A stretch of DNA of 5,078 nt from Marinosulfonomonas sp. (GCA_019090845.1 JAHRVD010000263.1:1-5078), one strand, 5' to 3'; shown: positions 1-5,078, counted from the first letter of the stretch. The notes: generated by a model not told the origin, from the letters alone. Made by a program: numbers and translations.

Positions 1-138
1 CAGCTTTATACTGGCATGGTCTATCAGGGTCTGTCGCTCGCGCCGCGCATTGCAACAGGGCTTGATGCCCTATTGGAACGCGACGGGTATTCCAACATCG
101 CCGACGCCGTCGGCACAAAAACCGAGGCATGGTTATGA
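1..138 (+). CDS. pyrD: Quinone-dependent dihydroorotate dehydrogenase, C-terminal end (partial)
   Basis: Frame 1 is open from the window edge to a TGA at 136-138, giving the last 45 residues of a protein. The segment starts [10 protein letters not shown] and later reads LLERDGY...IADAVG. This matches the conserved C-terminus of class 2 (membrane-associated, FMN, quinone-reducing) dihydroorotate dehydrogenases. There the LYTGMVY-type strand closes the barrel near the FMN phosphate, and the final helix ends in a (V/I)ADAVG-type sequence. The enzyme oxidises dihydroorotate to orotate in pyrimidine synthesis. The catalytic serine and the N-terminal membrane helix lie outside the window, so class 2 rests on the C-terminal match alone. 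Its stop codon overlaps the start of the next gene, which indicates one transcript. Confidence 0.88.
   Translation, partial: QLYTGMVYQGLSLAPRIATGLDALLERDGYSNIADAVGTKTEAWL
124..127 (+). promoter_or_regulatory. Ribosome binding site deciding the arsC start
   Basis: GAGG lies 7 nt before the ATG at 135 but only 1 nt before the alternative in-frame ATG at 129. This favours 135 as the start. The site lies inside the last codons of pyrD, as expected for translationally coupled genes. Confidence 0.55.
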
Positions 139-479
139 CCGTCACCATTTGGCACAATCCCCGTTGCAGCAAATCACGCCAAACGCTGGCGCTGCTTGAA
201 AGCAAAGGCGTCACGCCGCAGGTGCGGCTGTATCTGCAAAACCCGCCGACACTGGAAGAACTGCAATCGGCGCAACGAATGCTGACCACCCCGGTGATCA
301 GTTTCATGCGCACCGGTGAAGCGGCGTTCAAGGAACTTGGTCTGACCAAAGACGCCAGCGATGCCACGTTGCTTGACGCAATGGCTGACCATCCGGCACT
401 GATCGAGCGTCCGATTGTTTTTCACGACGGCAAAGCCGCAATCGGTCGCCCGCCAGAGGCAGTGCTGTCAATCTTGTGA
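135..479 (+). CDS. arsC: ArsC-family (glutaredoxin-type) arsenate reductase-like protein, YfgD type
   Basis: The 114-aa product is full length for the ArsC thioredoxin-fold family. It begins [18 protein letters not shown], with the family's active-site cysteine at residue 11 in the HNxxCxxSR loop. Arg59 (in FMRTGE), Arg92 (in IERPIV) and Arg105 (in GRPPEAVL) correspond to the three anion-binding arginines of plasmid R773 ArsC. Such enzymes reduce arsenate to arsenite using glutathione and glutaredoxin. The overall wording (PRCSKSR, ERPIV, IGRPPE) is closer to chromosomal YfgD-type proteins, whose arsenate role is less firmly shown. The start at 135 is chosen for its RBS spacing and for the ATGA overlap with the pyrD stop; an ATG at 129 would add two residues. 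No arsR or arsB gene is adjacent, so it looks like a housekeeping copy carried in the pyrD transcript rather than part of an arsenic-inducible operon. The 3' end overlaps the convergent MATE gene by 12 bp. Confidence 0.87.
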   Translation: MTVTIWHNPRCSKSRQTLALLESKGVTPQVRLYLQNPPTLEELQSAQRMLTTPVISFMRTGEAAFKELGLTKDASDATLLDAMADHPALIERPIVFHDGKAAIGRPPEAVLSIL

Positions 480-1808
480 TGGCTTAGGCGCGTCGGCCGA
501 TGCTTCAAGCGCAGGGTAGAACCAGCCAAGCGTAAGCGCGCGGGTTATGTTCAGGATCATCAGCGACAGCCACAGCCCATGGTTTTCCATTGGCCCGAGC
601 AAAAACAGCAATGCAATCAGATAGACAAATCCCGAAATCAACATCGCGTGTCGCATATCGCGGGTTCGGGTCGCGCCGATGAAAATTCCGTCGAGCATCC
701 AGGATGCTATGCCGATCAGCGGTGCCAGCGCCATCCAAACCACATAGGTTTTGGCAGCAAGCCGCACGTCCGGTGCGGTGGTCATCACGTCGATCAGCCA
801 CGGACCGGCGAGGAAAAAGAACGCCGCCAGCGGAATTGATATCCCGACGCCCCACTGCGATGTCAAAATGGCCGCCCGGCGCAGTTCCTTGCGCCTGCCA
901 GCGCCCAAGGCCGCGCCGACCAGTGCCTCGGCGGCGAATGCAAATCCATCAAGCGCGAATGCGGTAATTTCCAAAAATTGCAAGATCACCTGATTGGCCG
1001 CCAGCGTGACATCACCAAACCGCGCGCCCAAAAACAGAAAGGCTGTGAAACTGGCCTGCAATATTATCGAACGCACCATGATATCGCCGTTTACCGACAT
1101 CATCCGCCGGATCTTTGCCCGGTCAAAAATTCGCGCCCAATCGTGCCATCTATCGCCCCAAAACGCCGCCCGACACAGCCAGAGCCCCAGCGCCAGCCCG
1201 CTCCATTCGGCAATCAGCGTGGCGATGGCCACGCCCTCGACACCCCAACCCAGACTTAGCACGAACCACAGGTCCAGCCCGATATTCAGGCTGTTCATCC
1301 AGAGCTGCAGGACCAACACACCCTTTGTGCGCTCGGTTGCAATCAGCCAGCCTGTTACAGCGTAAAGCGCGATTGTCGCTGGCGCGCCCCAGATGCGGAT
1401 TGCTAAATATTGGCGCGCCAAACCTTCCACCTCTTGCGAGGCTGGGGCTAACTGAAATGCACCCCAGAAAACCGCGCCCTGCACCAAGACAAAGAAAATG
1501 CCCGCCGCCAGCCCGATCATCAGGGCACGCATGAGCAGAGCGCCGGTTTCACCTTCGTCCCCGGCGCCTTTGGCCTGCGCCACAAGACCCGTTGTGCCCA
1601 TGCGCAGGAAACCGAAAATCCAGTAAATGGCGCTTAGGACGATCGCACCGATACCAACCGCGCCAATTGGTGCAGCCAGACCCAACTGCCCGACAACGCC
1701 GGTGTCAACCGCGCCAAGAATAGGCACCGTCGCATTAGACAGCACAATCGGAACCGCAATTTTCAGAACACGCCCGTGGGTTAGCGGGCCAACAACAGAT
1801 TTAGCCAT
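468..1808 (-). CDS. MATE-family (DinF-like) multidrug/cation efflux transporter
   Basis: The 446-aa product has the length and hydrophobic pattern of a 12-helix MATE transporter in the inner membrane, exchanging drugs or other organic cations for Na+ or H+. The N-terminus (LTHGRVLKIAVPIVLSN, then LGAVDTGVVGQLG) is the typical first helix, with Asp35 at the place of the ion-coupling aspartate of DinF-like MATEs. Other family landmarks are FLRMGTTGLVAQAKG (about 67-81), the start of the second half at SVNGDIMVRSIILQ (238-251), DGFAFAAEALVGAALGAG (287-304) and WMLDGIFIGATRTRDMRHAM (370-389). The two halves form the usual internal pseudo-repeat. The start ATG (complement of 1806-1808) has no strong Shine-Dalgarno match, but the N-terminus fits the family and no better start is visible. 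The substrate cannot be told from sequence. The gene faces away from the exporter gene at 1965 across a 156-bp intergenic region. Confidence 0.9.
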   Translation of the reverse strand: MAKSVVGPLTHGRVLKIAVPIVLSNATVPILGAVDTGVVGQLGLAAPIGAVGIGAIVLSAIYWIFGFLRMGTTGLVAQAKGAGDEGETGALLMRALMIGLAAGIFFVLVQGAVFWGAFQLAPASQEVEGLARQYLAIRIWGAPATIALYAVTGWLIATERTKGVLVLQLWMNSLNIGLDLWFVLSLGWGVEGVAIATLIAEWSGLALGLWLCRAAFWGDRWHDWARIFDRAKIRRMMSVNGDIMVRSIILQASFTAFLFLGARFGDVTLAANQVILQFLEITAFALDGFAFAAEALVGAALGAGRRKELRRAAILTSQWGVGISIPLAAFFFLAGPWLIDVMTTAPDVRLAAKTYVVWMALAPLIGIASWMLDGIFIGATRTRDMRHAMLISGFVYLIALLFLLGPMENHGLWLSLMILNITRALTLGWFYPALEASADAPKPSQD

Positions 1809-1891
1809 GGTTGGCAGATATCAAGGTTGGCCGACCGACAGGCACTTTTTGGTTCGCCATTGTCCCAATTCCCGAATGTGATGACCCGTGG

Positions 1892-1920
1892 TTTATTGGG
1901 GCTTGCCAATCGCCCTGCAA
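1892..1920 (-). promoter_or_regulatory. Candidate sigma70-type promoter for the MATE gene
   Basis: On the minus strand TTGCAG (complement of 1915-1920) and AATAAA (complement of 1892-1897) are separated by 17 bp. Each matches its -35 or -10 consensus at 4 of 6 positions. This would leave a leader of roughly 75-80 nt before the MATE start. It was picked by eye from a short region, so it is tentative. Confidence 0.25.
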
Positions 1921-1930
1921 GTGGTATTTG

Positions 1931-1953
1931 TTGCAATTAAGAATAATTCGCAA
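1931..1953. promoter_or_regulatory. AT-rich TTGC/GCAA inverted repeat before the exporter gene
   Basis: TTGC at 1931-1934 and GCAA at 1950-1953 flank an AT-rich core (AATTAAGAATAATTC) with partial further symmetry. It ends 11 bp before the exporter start, so a bound protein would block transcription or early elongation. Dyads of this general AT-rich kind are used by Fur/Mur-family metal regulators in alphaproteobacteria, which would suit a metal exporter. The regulator assignment is inference only. Confidence 0.35.
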
Positions 1954-1964
1954 GAGCAACACAA

Positions 1965-3122
1965 ATGGCGACGACCCCTGACATTCCACAAGCAGGCACA
2001 GATCAATTTGCGACCGCACGTCGTTTCGGCCCATTCCGCCCCAAACGGTTGTTGGTCGCGGTGGTATTTCTTTCACTTGCTTTTGCGCCCGGCGAGTTGG
2101 GCGATCTGACGCGCAGCTTGCTGACGGATGCCTATGTTCAGGTTTCGGTCTTTGTGGCCGCCACGCTGTTGTTGTTTTATGGCGCTGAACGGGTGTTCCG
2201 TTTTGATATCGGGGATGCGTTGCGAAACTCAAAGGGATTCCAGGTTCCTTTGGCGGCACTTTTGGGATCGACGCCGGGCTGTGGCGGTGCGGTTGTTGTT
2301 GTGGCGGCCTATTCGTCAGGCAACGTGGGATTTGGCGCTGTGGTGGCCACACTGACGGCCACTATGGGTGATGCTGCCTTTTTGTTGATTGCCACGCGCC
2401 CGGACGCGGCGCTTGTAGTTTTGCCGTTATCGTTCGTTGTGGGCATCCTGTCGGGTTGGATTGTTGATCGATTCAACCGGATCGACCTGACGCCGGACAC
2501 ATCCAAACAATGCGAAATAGCGCCACTGATCGGAAAATCGCGGGCGCGCGATTATGGCTATCTGCTGCTAGGCGCACCGGGACTTATCGTTGGCGGTGCG
2601 CAGTTGGGGCAGGTCAATATTACATCCCTGCTTGGCTTTCCGGTCCAATGGCTGGCGCTGATCGGCACAGCCCTGGGGTTGTTCATCTGGTCGACATCCA
2701 AACTGAAAGCGATGACCAATTCAAAGGATAGCCCGGTTACACGCATGGCTGAGGAAACCTCATTCATCTCGGTCTGGGTTATCGGTGCCTATCTGCTTTA
2801 TGACTATGCCGCAGCTTTTGCCGGCGTTGATATTGCCGCAGCGTTTCAGTCGGTCGCACCGCTGTTGCCGCTGATTGCAGTTCTGGTCGGCTTTATCCCC
2901 GGCTGCGGGCCGCAGGTTCTGGTGGCTACACTCTATGTCAACGGTGTCATCCCCTTTGCCGCGCTGGTCGGCAACGCAATATCCAATGATGGCGATGCCC
3001 TTTTCCCGGCTATTGCCTTGAACCCAAAGGCTGCATTTGTTGCCACCGCGTATTCTGCCGTCCCTGCTTTGATCGTCGGCTACGGATTTTACCTGCTCGC
3101 GCCGGGCTTTCTTAACCACTGA
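1965..3122 (+). CDS. Putative heavy-metal (manganese/arsenic-type) exporter, multi-pass membrane protein
   Basis: The 385-aa product is strongly hydrophobic, with about 9-10 likely membrane segments, and belongs in the inner membrane. The first helix follows a basic stretch (RPKRLLVAVVFLSLAF, about 25-40). Its hallmark is an internal duplication: GSTPGCGGA at 101-109 and GFIPGCGPQ at 309-317. Each is followed by a GD-containing segment (TMGDAAFLLIA at 133-143; SNDGDALFPAIAL at 340-352) and a further helix. The half-repeats are about 208 residues apart, joined by a hydrophilic stretch near 167-196 and another near 245-265. This pattern fits the family annotated as putative 10-TM heavy-metal exporter or putative manganese transporter (ArsP_2-like, recalled from knowledge, not searched). 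The paired cysteines Cys106 and Cys314 and the acidic residues after each are plausible metal-site residues. No yybP-ykoY manganese riboswitch was recognised upstream. Metal specificity is not visible. The gene reads toward merR1, whose start is 60 bp beyond its stop. Confidence 0.75.
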   Translation: MATTPDIPQAGTDQFATARRFGPFRPKRLLVAVVFLSLAFAPGELGDLTRSLLTDAYVQVSVFVAATLLLFYGAERVFRFDIGDALRNSKGFQVPLAALLGSTPGCGGAVVVVAAYSSGNVGFGAVVATLTATMGDAAFLLIATRPDAALVVLPLSFVVGILSGWIVDRFNRIDLTPDTSKQCEIAPLIGKSRARDYGYLLLGAPGLIVGGAQLGQVNITSLLGFPVQWLALIGTALGLFIWSTSKLKAMTNSKDSPVTRMAEETSFISVWVIGAYLLYDYAAAFAGVDIAAAFQSVAPLLPLIAVLVGFIPGCGPQVLVATLYVNGVIPFAALVGNAISNDGDALFPAIALNPKAAFVATAYSAVPALIVGYGFYLLAPGFLNH

Positions 3123-3147
3123 TCCTTTAGTGAATTGAACCATCCGG

Positions 3148-3171
3148 CCAAATTGGTTAACCTTAGGTCAA
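3148..3171 (+). promoter_or_regulatory. Candidate MerR operator, copy 1 (before merR1)
   Basis: This 24-bp stretch begins CCAAATTGGT and ends AGGTCAA. It matches the stretch at 3580-3603 at 18 of 24 positions without gaps. Inside it are a perfect GGTTAACC palindrome (3155-3162) and an imperfect inverted repeat, TTAACCT-T-AGGTCAA (3157-3171). It ends within the ribosome binding site of the first merR gene, as an autoregulatory site would. A TTGAAC at 3135-3140 could be a -35 element placing this site over the -10 region, but the matching TAACCT at 3158-3163 is weak. Confidence 0.45.
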
Positions 3172-3175
3172 GGAG
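3170..3175 (+). promoter_or_regulatory. Ribosome binding site deciding the merR1 start
   Basis: AAGGAG sits 7 nt before the ATG at 3183. It rules against the upstream in-frame TTG at 3135, which would add 16 residues of non-family sequence and has no comparable RBS. Its first bases overlap the candidate operator copy 1. Confidence 0.8.
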
Positions 3176-3182
3176 CGCTGAA

Positions 3183-3566
3183 ATGGTCGATGTGCGTTTG
3201 GATTTTAAAAGCATGTGCGCCGAGTTCGACGTCACGCCGAGAACCTTGCGCTATTATGAATACATCGAACTGCTTCAGCCCGAGAAAGAAGGGCGCAGCC
3301 GTTTTTTCACACCCCGCGAAATTGCCCGGATGAAACTGATATTGCGGGGGCGTCGATTTGGATTTTCGCTGGAGGAAATTCGCCAGTGGCTGGCTATTTA
3401 CCAAGAGCAGGGCACAAAGGCGCAAATGGACGCTTGGGCCGAAATGGCCGACCAGCAGCTCGTGGTGCTGAGCGAACAACGTACCAATTTGGATGAAACC
3501 ATTCAGGACTTGCAGGATCTGCGCAATCAATATCAGGAAACTCTGCAAAAAAGCGGTAAAAAATAG
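3183..3566 (+). CDS. MerR-family transcriptional regulator (first of a tandem pair)
   Basis: The 127-aa product has an N-terminal winged helix-turn-helix. The helix-turn-helix covers about residues 8-26 (FKSMCAEFDVTPRTLRYYE), the wing about 30-43 (EGRSRFFTPRE), and the second helix pair runs through LILRGRRFGFSLEEIRQWL (52-70). A glutamine- and glutamate-rich helix from about 78 to 121 should form the antiparallel dimerisation coiled coil. The protein ends without a ligand domain, and no conserved cysteine set of metal-sensing MerR proteins is seen; its only cysteine, Cys12, is in the helix-turn-helix. Small MerR proteins of this build beside fatty-acid or branched-chain catabolic genes often sense acyl-CoA-related signals, which is the likely role here. 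It is about 62% identical (41 of 66 aligned residues, 8-73, no gaps) to the next gene's product, while the coiled-coil parts diverge. Such pairs could form homo- or heterodimers. The operator-like motif overlapping its RBS suggests autoregulation. Confidence 0.88.
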   Translation: MVDVRLDFKSMCAEFDVTPRTLRYYEYIELLQPEKEGRSRFFTPREIARMKLILRGRRFGFSLEEIRQWLAIYQEQGTKAQMDAWAEMADQQLVVLSEQRTNLDETIQDLQDLRNQYQETLQKSGKK

Positions 3567-3579
3567 ACATTTGGTCCAA

Positions 3580-3603
3580 CCAAACTGGTGCACTTTGGGT
3601 GAA
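3580..3603 (+). promoter_or_regulatory. Candidate MerR operator, copy 2 (between merR1 and merR2)
   Basis: It begins CCAAACTGGT and ends GGGTGAA, matching copy 1 at 18 of 24 positions; a TCC four bases upstream of both copies also matches. Direct half-sites GGTGCAC and GGTGAAC are 11 bp apart, as are GGTTAAC and GGTCAAG in copy 1, so both halves would face the same side of the helix. The left edge also takes part in a perfect hairpin-capable dyad TTTGGT-CCA-ACCAAA at 3570-3584. It lies 13 bp after the merR1 stop, more than 150 bp before the merR2 start. Confidence 0.42.
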
Positions 3604-3632
3604 CAAATATTGCGCGGAATACATATTCAGCT

Positions 3633-3653
3633 TTCCAAATGTTTTGCTTGGAA
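3633..3653. repeat. Inverted repeat TTCCAA / TTGGAA in merR1-merR2 gap
   Basis: Perfect 6-bp arms TTCCAA (3633-3638) and TTGGAA (3648-3653) flank a 9-nt spacer. The CCAAA and TTGG cores resemble the ends of the candidate operator copies but with shorter spacing, so it may be a weaker related site. There is no T-run after it, so it is not a typical terminator for merR1. Confidence 0.35.
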
Positions 3654-3700
3654 CGATGTGACGTAGCGTAATCCAAACCTGCTTACCAACTGTCCTTGCT

Positions 3701-3737
3701 AAAATGTGGGCATCACTTCACCTGAGCCCCACGTTTT
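3701..3737. promoter_or_regulatory. Long inverted repeat just upstream of merR2 RBS
   Basis: AAAATGTGGG at 3701-3710 pairs with CCCACGTTTT at 3728-3737: 10 pairs including one G-U, with a 17-nt loop. The RBS GGAGG (3744-3748) follows 6 nt later. The left arm overlaps TGCTAAAAT (3697-3705), which would make a good extended -10 element. If that is the promoter, the dyad is a DNA operator near the start point. If transcription begins further upstream, it would form an RNA hairpin before the RBS. No classic T-tract beyond the four arm Ts favours termination. Confidence 0.4.
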
Positions 3738-3755
3738 GGATATGGAGGACGCAAA

Positions 3756-4154
3756 ATGACCAACTGCGTTATGACGATACGGGAAATGTGCGACGCGTTT
3801 GGCGTTACGCCAAGAACGTTGCGCTTTTACGAAGCAAAAGAACTGTTGTGCCCGATCCGTGAAGGGCAAAAGCGCCTGTTCACAAAACGCGACCGGGCGC
3901 GGCTGAAACTGATATTGCGCGGCAAACGGTTTGGTTTTCCGCTTGAGGATATTCGCCAGCTTCTGGATATGTATGATACCGGCGATCAGCAGCAGGCACA
4001 GGTATCAAAAACATGTGAACTGGGGCAGAAACGGCTGCAGGCGATGGAATTTGAGCGCAACGATTTAGCCCGTTCGATGGCCGAGCTGAAAGAACACCTT
4101 GTCTGGGGCGAACAGTTGCTAAAAACTGCCCAAGTTGCCAACGCCGCCGAATAG
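3756..4154 (+). CDS. MerR-family transcriptional regulator (second of a tandem pair)
   Basis: The 132-aa product has the same plan as its upstream neighbour. The helix-turn-helix is at about 8-26 ([19 protein letters not shown]), the wing is around [11 protein letters not shown] (36-46), and [19 protein letters not shown] (52-70) forms the second helix pair. A charged helix (about 76-125) should form the dimer coiled coil. Cysteines occur at residues 4, 12, 32 and 87, but not in a recognised metal-binding arrangement. GGAGG at 3744-3748, 7 nt before the ATG, supports this start. The gap to the acyl-CoA dehydrogenase gene is only 26 bp with no terminator, so the two are probably one operon. 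This regulator most likely controls that operon and itself, with an acyl-CoA or related compound as the inferred ligand. Its closest visible relative is the upstream gene, which points to a tandem duplication followed by divergence of the coiled coil. Confidence 0.88.
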   Translation: MTNCVMTIREMCDAFGVTPRTLRFYEAKELLCPIREGQKRLFTKRDRARLKLILRGKRFGFPLEDIRQLLDMYDTGDQQQAQVSKTCELGQKRLQAMEFERNDLARSMAELKEHLVWGEQLLKTAQVANAAE

Positions 4155-4168
4155 GAAACCAGTTCAGC

Positions 4169-4174
4169 AAAGGA
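4169..4174 (+). promoter_or_regulatory. Ribosome binding site of the acyl-CoA dehydrogenase gene
   Basis: AAAGGA lies 6 nt before the ATG at 4181, confirming this start. The encoded N-terminus (MPVYTAP) also matches the family's usual beginning. Confidence 0.75.
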
Positions 4175-4180
4175 CAGCCG

Positions 4181-5078
4181 ATGCCAGTCTATACTGCCCC
4201 CAAAAAGGACATGCAGTTTTTGTTGCATGACGTGCTGGACATAAGCAATTCCGATATTCCCGGGTATAGTGAGCTGGAGGTTGATTTCACCTCTGCCGTT
4301 CTGGAAGAAGCTGGTAAACTGGCGTCAGAAGTCATCGCTCCGCTTAACACCGTGGGCGACACCGAGGGTTGCACTTTAGACAACGGCGTCGTGCACACAC
4401 CCACAGGGTTCAAGGACGCCTACGATCAGATGAAGGCCGGTGGCTGGATGGGGTTGGATTGTGACCCTGATTTTGGCGGTCAGGGAATGCCCTACATTCT
4501 GGCAATCGCCGTCAGCGAGATGTTCACATCCGCAAACATGGCGTTCAACATGTATCAGGGGCTGACCCATGGGGCTTATTCGGCGATCCATGCGCATGCC
4601 AGCGATAGCCTGAAAGCGACATTCCTGCCCAAGATGGTTGACGGTATCTGGACCGGCACGATGAACCTGACCGAACCCCACTGCGGCACCGATCTGGGCC
4701 TGCTACGGAGCAGGGCCGAACCGCAGGACGACGGTAGCTACAAGATTTCCGGCCAAAAGATTTTCATTTCCGCGGGCGATCACGATCTGGCTGAAAACAT
4801 CATCCACTTGGTACTGGCACGCGCACCGGACGGTGGTGAAGGGGTCAAGGGAATTTCATTATTCATCGTACCGAAATTTCTGGTGAATGAAGACGGCAGC
4901 CTTGGCGAGCGCAACGGCGTAACTGTTGGAAACCTCGAAGTAAAAATGGGCATTCACGGGAATGCCACCTGCGTTATGAATTACGATGAGGCCACAGGAT
5001 ACCTGATCGGCGATCTGCACAATGGCATGCGCGCCATGTTCACAATGATGAACGAAGCCCGGATTGGCGTGGGAATGC
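4181..5078 (+). CDS. Acyl-CoA dehydrogenase, DmdC/FadE-like subfamily (3' end beyond window)
   Basis: The frame is open from ATG 4181 to the window edge: 299 complete codons of a protein that usually has about 590-600 residues. It begins [20 protein letters not shown], the N-terminal extension typical of the large acyl-CoA dehydrogenases that include DmdC (3-methylmercaptopropionyl-CoA dehydrogenase) of marine Rhodobacteraceae. The helical N-terminal domain runs to about 155. The FAD-contact segment is [19 protein letters not shown] (161-179), followed by the beta domain with [13 protein letters not shown] (191-203) and the [20 protein letters not shown] stretch (225-244). [15 protein letters not shown] (255-269) and [13 protein letters not shown] (286-298) are further subfamily marks. 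These enzymes are cytoplasmic FAD flavoproteins that introduce a 2,3-double bond into acyl-CoA, passing electrons to ETF. The catalytic glutamate lies beyond the window. Paralogues acting on ordinary medium- or long-chain acyl-CoA look much the same, so the DMSP-pathway role is not established. Confidence 0.88.
   Translation, partial: MPVYTAPKKDMQFLLHDVLDISNSDIPGYSELEVDFTSAVLEEAGKLASEVIAPLNTVGDTEGCTLDNGVVHTPTGFKDAYDQMKAGGWMGLDCDPDFGGQGMPYILAIAVSEMFTSANMAFNMYQGLTHGAYSAIHAHASDSLKATFLPKMVDGIWTGTMNLTEPHCGTDLGLLRSRAEPQDDGSYKISGQKIFISAGDHDLAENIIHLVLARAPDGGEGVKGISLFIVPKFLVNEDGSLGERNGVTVGNLEVKMGIHGNATCVMNYDEATGYLIGDLHNGMRAMFTMMNEARIGVGM

Larger units (their letters stand above)
1809..1964. promoter_or_regulatory. 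Divergent intergenic region between MATE and metal-exporter genes
   Basis: These 156 bp should hold the promoters of both divergent genes. No convincing small gene lies inside; open frames across it lack family features. Elements seen by eye are: a near-perfect 12-bp palindrome GGTTGGCCGACC at 1825-1836; GGTTGGC repeated directly at 1809-1815 and 1825-1831; and two TTGC...GCAA dyads at 1903-1920 and 1931-1953. The right end is AT-rich, consistent with promoter DNA for the rightward gene. The ATG at 1965 has only a weak RBS (AAGAG at 1952-1956). Confidence 0.5.

Noticed and set aside
135..479. Arsenic resistance operon (arsC together with the exporter at 1965)
   Set aside because: The two genes are separated by an opposite-strand MATE gene. 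No arsR, arsB, acr3 or arsH is present, so a joint arsenic island is not supported.
1115..1534. Plus-strand 139-codon open frame within the MATE gene
   Set aside because: It is Pro/Arg/Ala-rich, low-complexity translation antisense to a well-supported transporter.
1809..1964. yybP-ykoY-type manganese riboswitch before the exporter
   Set aside because: The conserved loop sequences and the stacked-helix layout of that riboswitch could not be found, and the available leader is short.
1801..2352. Minus-strand 183-codon open frame opposite the exporter gene start and intergenic region
   Set aside because: Its composition is rich in Pro, Arg, Gln and His with no domain-like pattern, and it lies mostly opposite the convincing exporter gene. 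It is a shadow frame.
3135..3182. Upstream TTG start for merR1 giving a 143-aa protein
   Set aside because: The added 16 residues do not resemble MerR proteins, and AAGGAG is placed for the ATG at 3183.
3540..3584. Intrinsic terminator after merR1
   Set aside because: The TTTGGT/ACCAAA stem is short and AT-rich, with no T-run after it.
3168..3593. Minus-strand 141-codon open frame opposite merR1
   Set aside because: It mirrors a clear MerR gene, has no recognisable features and no sensible RBS.
1..5078. A defence system, CRISPR array, prophage or transposon
   Set aside because: No nuclease, helicase, transposase, integrase, toxin-antitoxin pair or spaced repeat array was seen. Every gene belongs to a metabolic, transport or regulatory family.

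Overview
The window looks like chromosomal DNA of an alphaproteobacterium, most likely the Rhodobacteraceae (Roseobacter/Rhodobacter group). This is inferred from protein character (DmdC-type acyl-CoA dehydrogenase, YfgD-type ArsC, class 2 PyrD), moderately high GC and tight gene packing. No search was run. No rRNA, tRNA, CRISPR array, insertion sequence or prophage gene was seen.

Left part (1-1808): the 3' end of pyrD (pyrimidine synthesis) is followed, with an ATGA stop/start overlap, by a small glutaredoxin-type arsenate-reductase-like gene (arsC/yfgD type). A MATE-family efflux transporter gene converges on arsC from the other strand, and the two genes overlap by 12 bp at their 3' ends.

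Middle part (1809-3122): a 156-bp divergent intergenic region separates the MATE gene from a rightward gene for a polytopic membrane protein. This protein has a duplicated PGCG motif and resembles the putative heavy-metal/manganese exporter family (ArsP_2-like). The intergenic region carries TTGC/GCAA dyads that may be operators.

Right part (3123-5078): two tandem, clearly paralogous MerR-family regulator genes (127 and 132 aa, about 62% identical over the DNA-binding half) lead into an acyl-CoA dehydrogenase gene of the DmdC-like, FadE-like subfamily, cut by the window edge. The second merR gene and the dehydrogenase gene are 26 bp apart and probably co-transcribed. A 24-bp motif (18/24 identical) lies 5' of each start codon. 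It overlaps the ribosome binding site of the first merR gene and sits just past the stop codon of that gene, 5' of the second. It is the best candidate for a shared operator of the paired regulators. The likely theme is acyl-CoA sensing and control of a beta-oxidation-type operon continuing to the right, but the ligand is not visible from sequence.

No wholly new system is evident. The most interesting item is the duplicated MerR pair with its repeated upstream element and further dyads in the 189-bp gap between the two genes.
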